Assembly: GCF_028737315.1 (NCBI RefSeq)
Contig: NZ_JAQZAO010000007.1
Location: 62,001-126,000, forward strand
Length of the DNA stretch: 64,000 nucleotides
Direction: 5' to 3'
DNA from: Actinomycetospora lemnae
GTDB lineage: Bacteria; Actinomycetota; Actinomycetes; Mycobacteriales; Pseudonocardiaceae
Shown: positions 18,304 to 26,414 of the stretch, in pieces
How the letters are laid out: each line of letters opens with the position of its first letter
Position numbering within the stretch: the stretch's first letter is position 1
The notes under the pieces: model-generated
Told to the model about the DNA's origin: nothing
Database searches by the model: none
What the model saw: only the letters and a program-made list of their open reading frames with translations
Position numbers and translations under genes: made by a program

Positions 18304-18663
18304 TCAGGACGCCTCGCCGGTGGACTCCGGGTGCGCCCGGCGCTCCCGGCGCTCCCGGTACTCGCGGCGGGAGAGGTGCAGCGAGATCGTGCCGGGGACG
18401 ACCATGAGCGTCACCGCGACGAGCGCGGCCGCCCACGGCCCCGGCAGCACCACGACGAGGACGACGACCACCACGGCGACCTGGATCACCAGGTTCACCA
18501 CGCGGTCGGACAGGTGGGACCGCCACGTCGCCGTCGGGCGCAGGCGCATGCTCAGCGCCGGGTCGTCGCCTGCGAGACGGGCCTCGAGGTCGAGCAGCGC
18601 GCGCTCCTCGCGGTCGGAGAGCGGGCGCGGCTCGGACGGCTCCGGCAGGCCGGGCATCGTCAT
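18304..18663 (-). CDS. DUF3040 family small membrane protein
   Basis: The 119-residue protein starts MTMPGLPEPSEPRPLSDREE and continues RALLDLEARLAGDDPALSMR, the DUF3040 signature of actinobacteria. Two hydrophobic spans (VVNLVIQVAVVVVVLVVVLP and AAALVAVTLMVVPGTISLHL) follow, and the tail is strongly basic (SRREYRERRERRAHPE). The function is unknown. I chose the ATG at 18663 because GAGAGGA lies upstream at proper spacing; the frame stays open to 18729. Confidence 0.82.
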   Translation of the reverse strand: MTMPGLPEPSEPRPLSDREERALLDLEARLAGDDPALSMRLRPTATWRSHLSDRVVNLVIQVAVVVVVLVVVLPGPWAAALVAVTLMVVPGTISLHLSRREYRERRERRAHPESTGEAS

Positions 18664-18780
18664 GCTCGGGTCCTCTCGTCGACGGGAGGGCGCGGCGAGG
18701 CCGGGATCAGAACCCGACATTTCGCCCACGAGTGTCGACGGTGGGGCTGAAGATCGCCTGAGAGCGGGGTGTGGACCCCC

Positions 18781-20916
18781 TCAGCCCGTGGTGGCCAGCA
18801 CGAACGGCAGCACGGCCGGCGCGCCGGCCCGTCGCAGCAGGGCGGCCGCGACGGTGATCGTCCAGCCGGAGTCGGCGACGTCGTCGACGAGCAGGACCGG
18901 GCCCGCGCTCGGGTCCGTGCCGGCCGGGACCGAGAGCCGCGACCACACCTCGGCGAGGCGCTGCGCGGAGTTGGGCGGCTCGGGCTCGGCGTCGTCCTCC
19001 GGGTCCTCGTAGATCGGCGGGGCGGTGTCGGCGAGCGCGCCGAGCAGCGGCAGGCGCCCGATGCTCGCGATGCGCTGGGCGAAGCTCTCGACGAGCACCG
19101 GCCGGCGCCGGCTGGGCAGCCAGACGACGCCCGCCGGGCGCTGCGCCCAGTCCCAGCCCCTGAGCACCTCGACCGCGGCGTCGACGGCGGGGTCGGGCAC
19201 GAGGTCGTCCGCGCGCAGCAGCGGGCGCAGGCGCGGACCCCACCCGACGTCGGTGAGCCGCCCGAGCGCGCGGCCCTCCTCGGCCGCCTCCTCGGGCTTG
19301 ATCTTGCCCTTGAGCGGGACGTCGAGGACGTCCATGCCGCTGGGCCACTGCTTGCGCGGCGCGAGCGGCACCCCCGGCCGGTCGAGCGTCGTCTGCGCCT
19401 GGACGCGCACGTCCTCGCCGATGGTCGGGTCGTACCGCTCGCCGGTGCAGTTGTCGCAGCGCCCGCACGGCGCGGCGCCGGGGTCGTCGAGCTGGCGGCG
19501 CAGGAACTCCATGCGGCAGCCGTCGGTGGCGATGTAGTCGAGCATCGCCTGCTGCTCGGCCCGCCGGGCCTTCGCGAGGCCGAGGTAGCGGCGGCCGTCG
19601 TACTCCCAGGGCTGCCCGGTGGCCTCCCAACCGCCCTTGACCCGGCGGACGGCGCCGTCGGTGTCGAGCACCTTGAGCATCATCTCCAGCCGGCCCCGGC
19701 TGAGCTCCACCCGCGGCTCGAGGGCCGCGGTGGACACGGGGCGGCCGGCGTCGCCGAGCACCGAGAGGGCCACCCTGACCTGCGGCTCGGCGGGGAAGGC
19801 CAGGGATGCGAAGTACGCCCAGATGTCGCGGTCCTCCGGGCCGGGCAGCAGCAGCACCTCGGCGCGCTCGACGCCGCGGCCCGCGCGCCCGATCTGCTGG
19901 TAGTAGGCCACCGGCGACTGCGGCGCCCCGAGGTGGACGACGAACCCGAGGTCGGGCTTGTCGAAGCCCATGCCCAGCGCGCTCGTCGCCACCAGGGCCT
20001 TGACGCGGTTCGCCAGCAGGTCGTCCTCGGCGCGCTCGCGCTCGGCCGGATCGGTCTTGCCGGTGTAGGCGGCGACGGCGTGCCCCCGCTCGCGCAGGAA
20101 CGCCGCGAGCTCGTCGGCGGCCGAGACCGTGAGCGTGTAGACGATGCCCGACCCCGGCAGGTCGTCGAGGTGCTGGGCGAGCCAGGCGAACCGGTCGGCG
20201 CCCTTGTCCAGCGGCAGGACGCCGAGGCGCAGCGACTCCCGGTCGAGCTCGCCGCGCAGCACGAGCGCCTCCGCGTTCGACTGCGACACCCCCAGCTGGT
20301 CGGCGACGTCGCTGGTCACCCGGTCGTTCGCGGTGGCCGTGGTGGCGAGCACCGGGACGCCGGCGGGGAGCTCGGCGATGAGCGTGCGCAGGCGGCGGTA
20401 GTCGGGCCGGAAGTCGTGCCCCCAGTCGGAGATGCAGTGCGCCTCGTCGACCACGAGCAGGCCGGCGGTGCGGCTGAGCTCGGGGAGCACCTGGTCGCGG
20501 AACTCGGGGTTGTTGAGCCGCTCCGGGCTGACGAGCAGCACGTCGACCGCGCCCGCCTGGACCTGCGCGTAGACGTCCTGCCAATCGTCGGTGTTGGCGG
20601 AGTTGACCGTCACCGCGTGGATGCCGGCCCGCCCGGCCGCGTCGATCTGGTTGCGCATCAGCGCGAGCAGCGGGCTCACGATGACCGTCGGCCCGCCGCC
20701 GCGGGCGCGGATGAGCGCCGTGGCGACGAAGTACACCGCGCTCTTGCCCCACCCCGTGCGCTGCACCACCAGCGCCCGGCGCCCCTCGGCGACCAGCGCG
20801 TGGATCGCCGCCCACTGGTCCTCGCGCAGCGCGGCGTCGGGACCGGCGAGCCGCTGCAGCGTGGCCTCGGCGTCGGCGCGCAGGTCGGTGTCGGTGGGTG
20901 CCGTCATGCTCCCCAT
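18781..20916 (-). CDS. RecQ-family ATP-dependent DNA helicase fused to a phosphoribosyltransferase-like domain
   Basis: The 711-residue protein has RecQ helicase motifs: Q-motif REDQWAAI, motif I RTGWGKSA (Lys ~58), DEAH box VVDEAHCISDWGHDFR (~157-160), TATATANDRV, and motif VI QQIGRAGRG. The RecQ zinc-binding cysteines lie in GCRMEFLRR and PCGRCDNC. The last ~110 residues contain VLLVDDVADSGWTITVAAAL, the PRPP-binding loop of type I phosphoribosyltransferases. RecQ unwinds recombination intermediates; the added domain is known in actinobacterial RecQ-like proteins but its substrate is not. The start may be ATG 20916 or ATG 20907. Confidence 0.92.
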   Translation of the reverse strand: MGSMTAPTDTDLRADAEATLQRLAGPDAALREDQWAAIHALVAEGRRALVVQRTGWGKSAVYFVATALIRARGGGPTVIVSPLLALMRNQIDAAGRAGIHAVTVNSANTDDWQDVYAQVQAGAVDVLLVSPERLNNPEFRDQVLPELSRTAGLLVVDEAHCISDWGHDFRPDYRRLRTLIAELPAGVPVLATTATANDRVTSDVADQLGVSQSNAEALVLRGELDRESLRLGVLPLDKGADRFAWLAQHLDDLPGSGIVYTLTVSAADELAAFLRERGHAVAAYTGKTDPAERERAEDDLLANRVKALVATSALGMGFDKPDLGFVVHLGAPQSPVAYYQQIGRAGRGVERAEVLLLPGPEDRDIWAYFASLAFPAEPQVRVALSVLGDAGRPVSTAALEPRVELSRGRLEMMLKVLDTDGAVRRVKGGWEATGQPWEYDGRRYLGLAKARRAEQQAMLDYIATDGCRMEFLRRQLDDPGAAPCGRCDNCTGERYDPTIGEDVRVQAQTTLDRPGVPLAPRKQWPSGMDVLDVPLKGKIKPEEAAEEGRALGRLTDVGWGPRLRPLLRADDLVPDPAVDAAVEVLRGWDWAQRPAGVVWLPSRRRPVLVESFAQRIASIGRLPLLGALADTAPPIYEDPEDDAEPEPPNSAQRLAEVWSRLSVPAGTDPSAGPVLLVDDVADSGWTITVAAALLRRAGAPAVLPFVLATTG

Positions 20917-20998
20917 CGTGACCGACGGGTCCGACAGCGCGGGGGCGGTCCCGGGAAGACCGAGGAAGTCAGGGTCGCCTCACCAGGAAGGGGAACGC

Positions 20999-21073
20999 AT
21001 GCCGGAGATCTCCGACGAGGCCGCGTTTCGCGCCGTCGTGTCCGAGCCGCCGCGGCGGACCAACCGGTACTAG
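20999..21073 (+). CDS. Possible 24-residue peptide with strong ribosome binding site
   Basis: ATG 20999 is preceded by GGAAGGGG at ideal spacing and opens a 24-codon frame, MPEISDEAAFRAVVSEPPRR then TNRY, ending in TAG. The last four bases overlap the 3' end of the convergent membrane protein gene. I recognise no family. It could be a real small protein, an upstream peptide, or the remnant of a longer gene. Confidence 0.4.
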   Translation: MPEISDEAAFRAVVSEPPRRTNRY

Positions 21074-22560
21074 CCGGTGCGGTGGGTGACCACCGGGATC
21101 GCCTCGGTGGGGCTCGCGGCGAGCCGTGCCTCGTCCTCCTCGGCCTCGAACAGGGCGTCCCCGTCCTCGGGGTGGCCGGTGCCGGCGTAGCGGACGTCGA
21201 GACCGCCGTCACGGCCGTCGTCGGAGCGGCGCAGGGCCAGCGCGCTGGTGGCCGCACCGAGGAGCAGCAGCGCGCCGAGGTTCTCGCCCAGCTCCTCGAG
21301 GTGGTAGGCGAGCACCTCCGCGACCCGGCCGCCGGTGCCCTGGGCGAGGACCACGCCCTGGACGCCCTCGAGGCCCAGCGCGAAGGAGAACAGCACGCCG
21401 AGCCCGACCACGAGGAGCCATCGGGGCCGGCCGCGCAGGCGCAGCGCGAGCAGGCCGACGGCGACCGCGATCACCAGGGCGACGGCCGCCCCGGGCACGA
21501 CCCAGTAGAAGGAGAAGTTCCGACCGGGGTCGTCGGCGGCGGCGGCGCCCTCGGGGCGCACGAGATCGCCCACCCGCTCGTGGATGGAGGTCATGTCGTC
21601 GAGCGACATGCCCGCGAGGATCGCCGCGGTGACCAGCCACCCGGCCGCCCCGCGGGCACCTGTCGCCCGGCCGACCAGCCCCGCGACCAGGTGCGCCGCC
21701 GCGGCGGTCACGAGGAGGCCGACGCTCCACCAGGTCGGCACGTTCCCCTCGCCGTCGACGTCGAGGTACCCGACCCACTGCGCGAGCTTCGGGCCGGGCG
21801 CCGGCACCGCCAGCGTCAGCAGCAGGCTCATCGCGGCCAGGCCCGGCGTCACGACGAGGAGCAGGACCCAGGCCCGCGCCCGGCGGGGGACGGTCGGGAG
21901 GTCGCGTGGGGCGGCGTCCGGGAGGTCGGAGACCAGGTGGACCGCCGTCTCGCCGCGGGCCGCGTGCAGCGCCGTCACCACGACGGCCAGGAGCCCGGCC
22001 GCCCCGAGCCCCTGCACACCCTCGGCGACCGCCGCGAGGACACGCCCGCCGTCACCGAGTGCGCGGACGACGAGCTCGCCGCCGAGGGCGCCGACGCCGA
22101 AGGTCACCAGCGCGGCGACCAGCCGGCGGCCGTCGCGCAGCCGCCGGGCGAGGAGGGCGAACGGGGTCGCGAGCAGGAGCCCGGCCACGACGGCCGGGAC
22201 GAGCCAGTCGGTGGTCAGGGGGTTGCTGCCCACGGCCTGCCGGGCGAGGCCGTCGATGCGCGTGTGCAGGCCGGTCGCGACGCACAGCGACGCCACGGCC
22301 GCCGCGGCGCCGGCGGCGACCCAGCACCGGGAGCCGAACCGCCCGCGCGTCGCGGCGACCACCGCGTTGGCGAGGCACGCGAGGACCGTGGCGAGCAGCA
22401 CCGTCGCGGCGAGCCAGGTCGGGAGGTTGTAGGGCTCGAGCACGTCGACGTAGGCCCAGAGGCCGGAGGGTGCCGGGCGGACGAGGGCGACGACGACCGA
22501 CAGCAGCGTCAGCGTCGTGATCGCGGTGGCCAGCGCCACCAGGAGCCGCTTGACGTTCAC
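21070..22560 (-). CDS. Multi-pass membrane protein with two homologous halves
   Basis: The 496-residue protein has about 12-14 hydrophobic spans. Two halves align by eye: YVDVLEPYNLPTWLAATVLL (near residue 38) matches GYLDVDGEGNVPTWWSVGLL (near 265), and VAEGVQGLGAAGLLAVV matches YHLEELGENLGALLLLG. The second half keeps polar residues typical of a family of unassigned bacterial membrane proteins (SLDDMTSIHERVGDL, LEGVQG, HLEELGENLGA); the first half has lost most of them. Only the second half may therefore be catalytic or metal-binding, with the first structural. The GTG start gives MNVKRLLVALATAITTLTLL. The C-terminal tail is acidic and cytoplasmic-looking. The function is unknown. Confidence 0.8.
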   Translation of the reverse strand: MNVKRLLVALATAITTLTLLSVVVALVRPAPSGLWAYVDVLEPYNLPTWLAATVLLATVLACLANAVVAATRGRFGSRCWVAAGAAAAVASLCVATGLHTRIDGLARQAVGSNPLTTDWLVPAVVAGLLLATPFALLARRLRDGRRLVAALVTFGVGALGGELVVRALGDGGRVLAAVAEGVQGLGAAGLLAVVVTALHAARGETAVHLVSDLPDAAPRDLPTVPRRARAWVLLLVVTPGLAAMSLLLTLAVPAPGPKLAQWVGYLDVDGEGNVPTWWSVGLLVTAAAAHLVAGLVGRATGARGAAGWLVTAAILAGMSLDDMTSIHERVGDLVRPEGAAAADDPGRNFSFYWVVPGAAVALVIAVAVGLLALRLRGRPRWLLVVGLGVLFSFALGLEGVQGVVLAQGTGGRVAEVLAYHLEELGENLGALLLLGAATSALALRRSDDGRDGGLDVRYAGTGHPEDGDALFEAEEDEARLAASPTEAIPVVTHRTG

Positions 22561-22706
22561 CTCACGTTCAACGAGGTGGCCGGGAGGTGGGTTGCTGCGC
22601 TACCGGGGTGTCGTCGCGTGTTCGCCCGACCCGGGGATCCCCCGGAGACGGGGAGTGACCCCGTGTCGACCACATCGCCGAGACATCACGGGGCGCGCGA
22701 GGCAGG

Positions 22707-23606
22707 ATGCGGCCCGTGAGCACCGAGCCGGTCGGCGAGAAGGCCCAGAAGGCCCTGTTCGACTCCGTCGACGACGTCGTCACCCGGCTCGCCGACGTCG
22801 GCTACCTGGCGTCCACCGCCGTGGCGACCACCGTCTTCCTCGCCGACCGCCTCGGCAAGCCGCTGCTGGTCGAGGGCCCGGCGGGCGTCGGCAAGACGGA
22901 GCTGGCGCGCGCGGTGGCCGACGCGACGGGTGCGGGGCTCGTGCGGCTGCAGTGCTACGAGGGCATCGACGAGGCCCGCGCGCTCTACGAGTGGAACCAC
23001 GCCAAGCAGCTGCTGCGGATCACCGCGAGCCAGGGTGAGCCCTGGGACGACACCCGCGACGACGTGTTCTCCGAGGAGTTCCTGCTGCCCCGCCCGCTGC
23101 TCACCGCGATCCGCCGCGAGGAGCCGACGGTGCTGCTCGTCGACGAGACCGACAAGGCCGACGTCGAGGTGGAGGGCCTGCTGCTGGAGGTGCTCGGCGA
23201 CTTCCAGGTCACCGTGCCCGAGTGGGGCACGATCACCGCGAACCAGCGCCCGTTCACGCTGCTGACCTCGAACGCGACCCGCGAGCTGTCCGAGGCCCTC
23301 AAGCGCCGCTGCCTCTTCCTGCACCTCGACTTCCCCGACCCCGAGCTCGAGCGCCGCATCGTGCTCGCCCGCGTGCCGCAGCTGCCCGAGGCGCTCGCCG
23401 AGGAGCTCGTGCGCATCGTCGGCGTGCTGCGCGGTATCCAGCTGCGCAAGGCGCCGTCGGTGTCGGAGACGATCGACTGGGGCCGCACGTTGCTCGCTCT
23501 CGGCCTCGACACCCTCGACGACGAGACCGTGCGCTCGACCCTCGGCGTCGTCCTCAAGCACCAGGCCGACGCCCAGCGGGCGGTGGCGGAGCTCCGGCTG
23601 AACTGA
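22707..23606 (+). CDS. MoxR-family AAA+ ATPase
   Basis: The 299-residue AAA+ protein has Walker A EGPAGVGKTEL, Walker B VLLVDETDKAD, sensor-1 TSNATRELSEAL and the arginine finger region KRRCLFLHLDFP. The closest type is the CoxD/MoxR group, which remodels a partner together with a VWA protein to insert metals or activate enzymes. The partner VWA gene follows through a mini-cistron. The start is ATG 22707 or GTG 22716, the latter 13 bases after a CAGGAT box. The 146 bases before it hold the divergent promoters of this gene and of the membrane protein; no other gene is visible. Confidence 0.9.
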   Translation: MRPVSTEPVGEKAQKALFDSVDDVVTRLADVGYLASTAVATTVFLADRLGKPLLVEGPAGVGKTELARAVADATGAGLVRLQCYEGIDEARALYEWNHAKQLLRITASQGEPWDDTRDDVFSEEFLLPRPLLTAIRREEPTVLLVDETDKADVEVEGLLLEVLGDFQVTVPEWGTITANQRPFTLLTSNATRELSEALKRRCLFLHLDFPDPELERRIVLARVPQLPEALAEELVRIVGVLRGIQLRKAPSVSETIDWGRTLLALGLDTLDDETVRSTLGVVLKHQADAQRAVAELRLN

Positions 23607-23650
23607 TGAGCGCGCCTACGGACACGCAGCGAAGCGGAGCTGGACGCTGA
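23606..23650 (+). CDS. 14-codon mini-cistron between MoxR and VWA genes
   Basis: The MoxR stop (TGA 23604-23606) shares its last base with an ATG. Fourteen codons (MSAPTDTQRSGAGR) run to a TGA at 23648-23650, whose last base is the first base of the VWA gene's ATG. Most of it is dispersed repeat copy 5 (23621-23645). It may pass ribosomes from MoxR to VWA rather than make a useful peptide. Without it, the two genes would probably overlap directly as TGATG. Confidence 0.5.
   Translation: MSAPTDTQRSGAGR
23621..23645 (+). repeat. Dispersed short repeat, copy 5 (MoxR-VWA junction)
   Basis: The exact core GCAGCGAAGCGGAGCT sits between GACAC and GGAC. It is read in the mini-cistron as DTQRSGAG, the same frame as the copies in the VWA and luciferase-like genes. 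Confidence 0.7.
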
Positions 23651-25134
23651 TGGTCGTCACCGGCGGCCTGCCGGCCCACCTCGTCGACTTCGTCGGCGCG
23701 CTGCGGCGGGCCGGGATCGCGGTGGGCCCGGGGGAGTCGGTGGACGCCGCGGCGGTGATCGCCGAGCTCGACCTCCTGCGCCGCGAGCAGGTGCGCGAGG
23801 GACTGGCGGCGGCGATGCTGCGCCGCTCGGGGCAACGGGCGGTGTTCGACGCGCTGTTCGACCTGTGGTTCCCGCTGGGGCAGGGCGCCGCGCTGGGCGA
23901 GGTCGCGCTGCCCTACGCCGACGACGGGTCGGTCGACGTCGAGGCCCTGCGCGACCTGCTCGCCGGCCTGCTGCGCGACGGAGACACCGCGGCGATGGCC
24001 GAGCTGGCGCGCGCGATCGTCGACGGGCTGGGCGCCGTCGGACGGGGCCAGGGCCAGGGCGGCCAGGGGCAGGGCCAGGGCGGGGGCGGCGGCGACCGCG
24101 GCGAGGGTGGGGGCGGGCGCCCGTCGACGTGGTCGGCCTACCAGGCCCTCAACGCCGTGCGGCCCGAGACGCTGCTGGCCCGCGTGCTCGCCGACCTGCG
24201 CCGGGGCCGGGAGACGCAGCGCAGCGGAGCTCGACCCGACGGGGCGTGGGACAGCCCGTTCGCCGAGGAGGTGTCGCGGCGCGAGGTGCGGGAGCGGATC
24301 GCGGCGTTCCGGCGGATGGTCACCGACGAGACGCGCCGGCGAGGTGCGGAGATCCGCGGGCGGGAGGCGGCGGCGCGTACCGGGGTGCCCAAGCAGGGCG
24401 ACCGCGTCGACTTCCTCACCGCGAACTCCGAGCAGCTCGCCGACCTGCGCCGCCGCGTCGCCCCGCTCGCGCGCCACCTCGCGTCACGGCTCGCCGCGCG
24501 TCGCCGGCGCGCGCGCCGCGGCCCGATCGACCTGCGCCGTACGCTGCGCCGCTCGATGTCCACCGGCGGGGTGCCGATGCGCCCGGCGTTCCGCCGCCCG
24601 CGTCCCGGGCGCCCGGAGCTGGTGCTGTTCTGCGACGTGTCCGGCTCGGTGGCGGGGTTCAGCCACTTCACGATGATGCTGGTCCAGGCCCTGCGCGAGC
24701 AGTTCTCCCGCATCCGGATCTTCTGCTTCGTCGACGGCTGCGTCGAGGTCACCGATCTCTTCGGCCCGAACGCCGACCTCGGCGGCGTCATGGCCGACAT
24801 CACCGCGCGGCCCGGGCTCATCGCGTTCGACGGCCACAGCGACTACGGCTCGGCGCTCGGGCGCTTCCGGGAGGGCTGGCCGGACGTCGTGGGCCCGCGG
24901 ACCTCGCTGCTCGTGCTCGGTGACGCCCGCACCAACTACCGCGACCCGAACCTCACCGTCCTCGGCGACCTCGCCGAGCGGGCACGGCACGCGCACTGGC
25001 TCAACCCCGAGCCGCAGGCGCAGTGGGGCACCGGCGACTCGGCGGCCCGCCGCTACGGCCAGGTCGTCCCGATGCACGAGTGCCGCACGGCCGCCCAGCT
25101 CGCGGGCGTGGTGTCGGGACTGCTGCCGGTGTGA
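23650..25134 (+). CDS. VWA domain protein (CoxE-like), partner of MoxR
   Basis: The 494-residue protein has an N-terminal CoxE-like helical region (AHLVDFVGALRRAGIAVGPG), a Gly/Gln-rich linker (about 132-157), a basic middle and a C-terminal von Willebrand A domain. The MIDAS metal site starts with DVSGSVAGFS (Asp about 329), and a threonine/aspartate arm lies in HSDYGSALGRF. CoxE-type proteins work with MoxR ATPases in maturing metal enzymes such as CO dehydrogenase; no such target gene is in the window. Residues 188-196 (ETQRSGARP) come from dispersed repeat copy 6, next to the low-complexity linker. Translation starts within the mini-cistron stop. Confidence 0.9.
   Translation: MVVTGGLPAHLVDFVGALRRAGIAVGPGESVDAAAVIAELDLLRREQVREGLAAAMLRRSGQRAVFDALFDLWFPLGQGAALGEVALPYADDGSVDVEALRDLLAGLLRDGDTAAMAELARAIVDGLGAVGRGQGQGGQGQGQGGGGGDRGEGGGGRPSTWSAYQALNAVRPETLLARVLADLRRGRETQRSGARPDGAWDSPFAEEVSRREVRERIAAFRRMVTDETRRRGAEIRGREAAARTGVPKQGDRVDFLTANSEQLADLRRRVAPLARHLASRLAARRRRARRGPIDLRRTLRRSMSTGGVPMRPAFRRPRPGRPELVLFCDVSGSVAGFSHFTMMLVQALREQFSRIRIFCFVDGCVEVTDLFGPNADLGGVMADITARPGLIAFDGHSDYGSALGRFREGWPDVVGPRTSLLVLGDARTNYRDPNLTVLGDLAERARHAHWLNPEPQAQWGTGDSAARRYGQVVPMHECRTAAQLAGVVSGLLPV
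24211..24236 (+). repeat. Dispersed short repeat, copy 6 (inside VWA gene)
   Basis: GAGAC, the exact core GCAGCGCAGCGGAGCT and CGACC. It is translated in frame as ETQRSGARP in a region between the Gly/Gln linker and the conserved SPFAEEVSRREVRERI. Confidence 0.7.
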
Positions 25135-25153
25135 GCGCACCGCGCCGACGCTC

Positions 25154-25159
25154 TAGGCT
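25154..25159 (+). promoter_or_regulatory. Candidate -10 box of nadD (TAGGCT), leaderless
   Basis: TAGGCT begins exactly 12 bases before the nadD ATG, the spacing expected when transcription starts at the first base of the start codon. No Shine-Dalgarno sequence is present. Confidence 0.55.
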
Positions 25160-25165
25160 GATCGG

Positions 25166-25801
25166 ATGAGCGGCCGCCGGATCGGGGTCATGGGCGGCAC
25201 CTTCGACCCCATTCACCACGGTCACCTCGTGGCCGCCAGCGAGGCGCAGATCCGGTTCGCGCTCGACGAGGTCGTGTTCGTGCCGACCGGGCGGCCCTAC
25301 CGCAAGGCCGGCTACGCGGTCAGCTCGGCCGAGGACCGCTACCTCATGACCGTGATCGCCACGGCGTCGAACCCGCGGTTCACGGTCAGCCGCGTCGACG
25401 TCGACCGCGACGGGCCCACCTACACCGTCGACACCCTGCAGGACCTGGCGGCGATCTTCCCCGACGACGAGCTCTTCTTCATCACCGGCGCGGACGCCCT
25501 CGAGCAGATCCTGTCGTGGCACCGCGCCGACGAGATGTTCCGGCTCGCGCACTTCGTCGGCGTCACCCGGCCCGGCTTCGACCTCGACGGCGACCACCTG
25601 CCCCACGGCGCCGTGAGCCTGCTCGAGGTGCCGGCGATGGCGATCTCCTCGACCGCGTGCCGGGAGCGTGTCGCCGCGGGGGAGCCGGTCTGGTACCTCG
25701 TGCCCGACGGCGTCGTGCAGTACATCGCCAAGCGCGGGCTCTACCGGCCGCGCGGGCAGGGCTGGGTGCTCGGTCCGACCGAGCACGTCGCCTCGGAGTA
25801 G
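25166..25801 (+). CDS. nadD: Nicotinate-nucleotide adenylyltransferase
   Basis: NadD adenylates nicotinate mononucleotide with ATP to deamido-NAD, a required step of NAD synthesis. The 211-residue protein has the nucleotidyltransferase motif [12 protein letters not shown] near the N-terminus and the second motif [11 protein letters not shown] near residue 160. The [13 protein letters not shown] stretch is typical of the NadD family. The ATG at 25166 is fixed by the conserved N-terminus. nadD-rsfS-gpgP-octT is the mycobacterial order, here interrupted by three other genes. Confidence 0.97.
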   Translation: MSGRRIGVMGGTFDPIHHGHLVAASEAQIRFALDEVVFVPTGRPYRKAGYAVSSAEDRYLMTVIATASNPRFTVSRVDVDRDGPTYTVDTLQDLAAIFPDDELFFITGADALEQILSWHRADEMFRLAHFVGVTRPGFDLDGDHLPHGAVSLLEVPAMAISSTACRERVAAGEPVWYLVPDGVVQYIAKRGLYRPRGQGWVLGPTEHVASE

Positions 25802-25969
25802 CCGTCGGCCATCTCAGGACACGATCGAGTGACGACTTCGCGTTTCAACTAACACGCGCCGTGATCGACCCGAGATCCGCGGTGGGAGCCGCGCCCGCCC
25901 GGGGCGGCCCGCTCGGGGGAGAGTGATCTCGGTGCTGGCGTCGCGACCCGTCCACACCCGCGCCCGCTG

Positions 25970-26407
25970 ATGGGCCGGCACTACGCCCCGGACGACGGGG
26001 ACGACGAGGTCGACGGGGACGACGAGCAGCGCCGGCGCCGTGCGTGGGCCGACGCCCCGGGCGGGTTCACGCGCGCCGGGACGCAGGGCCCGCGCACGCC
26101 GCCGGACGGCGCGATCCCGGTCCAGCCGGTCGTCGAGCGGCCGGCGCCGCCGGACGGCGGCTGGGGCCCCTGGCCCCCGGAGGCGTTGCGCGACCACCAC
26201 CACCCGACGCTCCTGCCCGCCGTCGCGGCCACCCCGGCGGGGACCGGGCGGCGGAGCGGTCGGCGGCCGGGCGCCCTCCCGACCGCCGCGATCACCGCCC
26301 TCGTCGTCCTGCTCGTCGGGCTCGGCGTGGTGCTCGCGCGACCCGACCTGGCCGGACCGCTCCTGCCCACCACGGGCGAGGTCGCCTCGGTCACGGAGGG
26401 GCGGTAG
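25970..26407 (+). CDS. Hypothetical single-pass membrane protein
   Basis: The 145-residue protein has an acidic N-terminus (DDGDDEVDGDDEQRRRRAWA), a long Pro/Gly-rich cytoplasmic part, one membrane span (AAITALVVLLVGLGVVLA, about residues 107-124) and a short outer tail. No domain is recognised. A larger LytR-like membrane protein often sits at this position between nadD and rsfS in relatives, so this may be a reduced or unrelated replacement. The start is the ATG at 25970. The 168 bases upstream hold a less GC-rich patch (about 25830-25860) that could contain a promoter, and no gene. Confidence 0.6.
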   Translation: MGRHYAPDDGDDEVDGDDEQRRRRAWADAPGGFTRAGTQGPRTPPDGAIPVQPVVERPAPPDGGWGPWPPEALRDHHHPTLLPAVAATPAGTGRRSGRRPGALPTAAITALVVLLVGLGVVLARPDLAGPLLPTTGEVASVTEGR

Positions 26408-26414
26408 CCGCCGC

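Noticed and set aside
18769-22719. 1316-codon plus-strand open frame opposite recQ and the membrane protein
   Set aside because: Shadow frame; no domain, and RecQ motifs on the minus strand are unambiguous.
25802-25969. Possible tRNA or small RNA in the less GC-rich stretch after nadD
   Set aside because: No cloverleaf arms or TTCRANY loop found; only a possible promoter-like patch.
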